In this document: positions 5,724 through 6,910 of the stretch, one piece after another | How the letters are laid out: each line of letters begins with the position of its first letter | How positions within the stretch are numbered: the first letter of the stretch is position 1 | Source: an uncultured Clostridia bacterium | GTDB taxonomy: Bacteria; Bacillota; Clostridia; Oscillospirales; Ruminococcaceae | Assembly: GCA_937901465.1 (NCBI GenBank) | Contig: CALGTU010000031.1 | Coordinates: 1-6,910, forward strand | Reading direction: 5' to 3' | Length of the DNA stretch: 6,910 bases | Program-made: the position numbers and the translations under genes | The notes under the pieces: generated by a model | Told to the model about the DNA's origin: nothing | Seen by the model: only the letters and a program-made list of their open reading frames with translations | The model's database searches: none

Positions 5724-6501
5724 TATTGCAACGCTTTTTCCTGAAATGTGTGAAAGAGTTTTGGATGAAAGCATTATAGGAAGAGCAAGAAAAGCGGGTA
5801 AAATAACTGTAAACTGCCATAATATAAGAGAATGGTCTACTGATAAACATCGCAGGGTTGACGATACAACATATGGCGGTGGAATGGGAATGCTTATGCA
5901 GGCAGAACCGATTTATCGCTGTTTTCTTGATGTTACGAAAGATATGGAAGAAAAACCGCACACGATATATATGTCGCCGAAGGGAAAACTCTTCACTCAG
6001 CAGAAAGCAAAGGAATTTTTGACAAAAGAGAATATCTTTATAATCTGTGGGCATTATGAGGGTGTTGACCAGAGAATTATTGATAAGATTGTTGATGAAG
6101 AGATTTCTGTCGGGGATTATGTTTTAACAGGCGGAGAACTTCCCGCGCTTATAGTTACTGATGCTGTTGCAAGGCTTTGTGATGGGGTTTTATCGGCAAA
6201 TGTATGTTTTGAAGACGAAAGCCATTATAACGGGCTTTTAGAGTATCCTCAGTATACACGCCCGGCAGTATATAGAGGCATGGAAGTTCCTGATGTATTA
6301 ACAAGTGGAAACCATGAATTAATTCGAAAGTGGCGTCTGAAAAAGCGTCTGCAAAAAACATTAGCAAATAGACCTGATTTAATATTACAGGCTAGGCTAA
6401 GAGGATTGCTCACTACAGAGGCCGAAAAAATGATTGAGGAATTGACTGAGCAAGTTAAACTAAAATCGCTCAGTAGAAAACATCGCAATAAGAAAAAATA
6501 A
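5713..6501 (+). CDS. trmD: tRNA (guanine37-N1)-methyltransferase TrmD
   Basis: This 262-residue SPOUT (trefoil-knot) enzyme puts a methyl group from S-adenosylmethionine on G37 next to the anticodon, which prevents +1 frameshifting. The ATG at 5713 is chosen over the TTG at 5710 because MRIDIATLFPEM is the family start and GAGAGGG (5699-5705) lies 7 bases before it. Motifs are VDDTTYGGGMGML (49-61), CGHYEGVDQR (112-121), the knot loop SVGDYVLTGGELPA with Arg154 soon after, GLLEYPQYTRP (174-184), and SGNHELIRKWR plus NRPDL near the end. Two differences from the common pattern are visible. Thr53 and Met58 replace prolines in the DDxPYGGGPGM motif, and position 169, which lines up with the proposed catalytic Asp, is Glu with Asp168 beside it. 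From codon 196 the codon use changes clearly: none of 13 Leu codons is CTT, against 7 of 13 before. The tail is Lys/Arg-rich. Confidence 0.97.
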   Translation: MRIDIATLFPEMCERVLDESIIGRARKAGKITVNCHNIREWSTDKHRRVDDTTYGGGMGMLMQAEPIYRCFLDVTKDMEEKPHTIYMSPKGKLFTQQKAKEFLTKENIFIICGHYEGVDQRIIDKIVDEEISVGDYVLTGGELPALIVTDAVARLCDGVLSANVCFEDESHYNGLLEYPQYTRPAVYRGMEVPDVLTSGNHELIRKWRLKKRLQKTLANRPDLILQARLRGLLTTEAEKMIEELTEQVKLKSLSRKHRNKKK

Positions 6502-6535
6502 TTCTATATTACGGTGATAACAGGAGAAAATAACA

Positions 6536-6910
6536 ATGGATCTTATTAAGACTATTGAAGAACAGCAGAAAAAAAGCGAAGATATCGTATTTAGAGTAGG
6601 TGATACTGTAAAAGTTCACTTTGAAATTATAGAAGGAAAAACAAAACGCGTTCAGATTTATGAAGGTCTCGTTATTTGTATGAAGAATAGCGGTATTCGT
6701 AAAACATTTACAGTTCGCAAAATCAGCTATGGTGTAGGTGTTGAACGTGTATTCCCTGTTAATAGCCCTCGTGTTATTAAAGTAGAAGTTGTACGCCCAG
6801 GTAAAGTTCGTCGTTCAAAGATTTACTATGTTCGCGACAAGATCGGTAAGGCTGCTAAGATTAAGGAACTTATCGGACCAAAAGCAAACGCAATCATGGC
6901 TGCTTCAAGA
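6536..6910 (+). CDS. rplS: 50S ribosomal protein L19, open at the right edge
   Basis: No stop codon occurs before the window ends, so 125 residues are visible. L19 sits at the 30S-50S interface and contributes to an intersubunit bridge. MDLIKTIEEQQ, FRVGDTVKVHFEIIEGKTKRVQIYEGLVI, FTVRKISYGVGVERVFPVNSPRV and the VRPGKVRRSKIYYVRDKIGKAAKIKE segment are all L19 signatures. The ATG follows AGGAG (6522-6526) by 9 bases and lies 34 bases after trmD, as is standard. The protein already exceeds the usual 113-120 residues, with an extra tail (LIGPKANAIMAASR) that continues beyond the window. Arginine is coded by CGT or CGC in 9 of 11 cases, unlike rpsP, where AGA dominates. No room exists in the 34-base spacer for the long leader that regulates L19 in Bacillus. 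Confidence 0.95.
   Translation, partial: MDLIKTIEEQQKKSEDIVFRVGDTVKVHFEIIEGKTKRVQIYEGLVICMKNSGIRKTFTVRKISYGVGVERVFPVNSPRVIKVEVVRPGKVRRSKIYYVRDKIGKAAKIKELIGPKANAIMAASR

Noticed and set aside
5310..5774. 154-codon open frame on the minus strand across rimM
   Set aside because: It is antisense to rimM, has no recognisable domain or ribosome binding site, and its residue mix (many Asn, Phe, Ile) is what an antisense frame of an AT-rich gene gives.
6442..6466. TTGACT with TAAAAT as a promoter for rplS
   Set aside because: The spacer is only 13 bases, too short for sigma-A, and both boxes lie within the trmD coding sequence.
6502..6535. L19 leader or other riboswitch before rplS
   Set aside because: Only 34 bases separate trmD and rplS, too few for the known Bacillus-type leader, and no clear hairpin is present.

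Overview
The window is a piece of a low-GC Gram-positive chromosome. The best guess is a gut- or rumen-type clostridium near the Oscillospiraceae/Ruminococcaceae. The reasons are the AT-rich intergenic DNA, strong AAGGAG-type ribosome binding sites, GTG and TTG starts, consensus sigma-A promoters, and the Firmicutes gene order ylxM-ffh-rpsP-khpA-rimM-trmD-rplS. All genes lie on the + strand, and the two outermost genes are cut by the window edges.

Layout. Bases 1-259 hold the 3' end of an RluA-family pseudouridine synthase. Bases 260-540 have no gene but contain inverted repeats and a good promoter (TTGATT-16-TATAAT). Bases 541-2253 encode a membrane-anchored cell-wall peptidase with a long cytoplasmic head, a duplicated extracellular region, a LysM-like repeat, a G5 domain and a complete M23 active site. 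A strong intrinsic terminator follows. A perfect-consensus promoter at 2324-2352 then opens the second transcription unit, and a 9-bp palindrome sits at the predicted transcript start. The unit reads ylxM, a small YbjQ-like gene, ffh, rpsP, khpA, an intrinsic terminator, rimM, trmD and rplS.

How the genes work together. YlxM and Ffh belong to co-translational protein targeting through the signal recognition particle. S16 and L19 are ribosomal proteins. RimM matures the 30S subunit, including the S19/16S head region. TrmD makes m1G37 in tRNA and so protects the reading frame. KhpA is a small KH-domain RNA chaperone. The operon therefore joins ribosome assembly, decoding fidelity and membrane targeting. 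The 56-nt imperfect stem between rpsP and khpA and the terminator between khpA and rimM suggest that its segments are expressed at different levels.

I see no CRISPR array, insertion sequence, tRNA, rRNA, toxin-antitoxin or defence system, and no clearly new biological system. The items most worth a second look are the YbjQ-like gene inside the SRP operon, the structured rpsP-khpA spacer, the palindrome at the ylxM transcript start, and a sharp change of codon use late in trmD that continues into rplS. That change could mark recombination or an assembly join.
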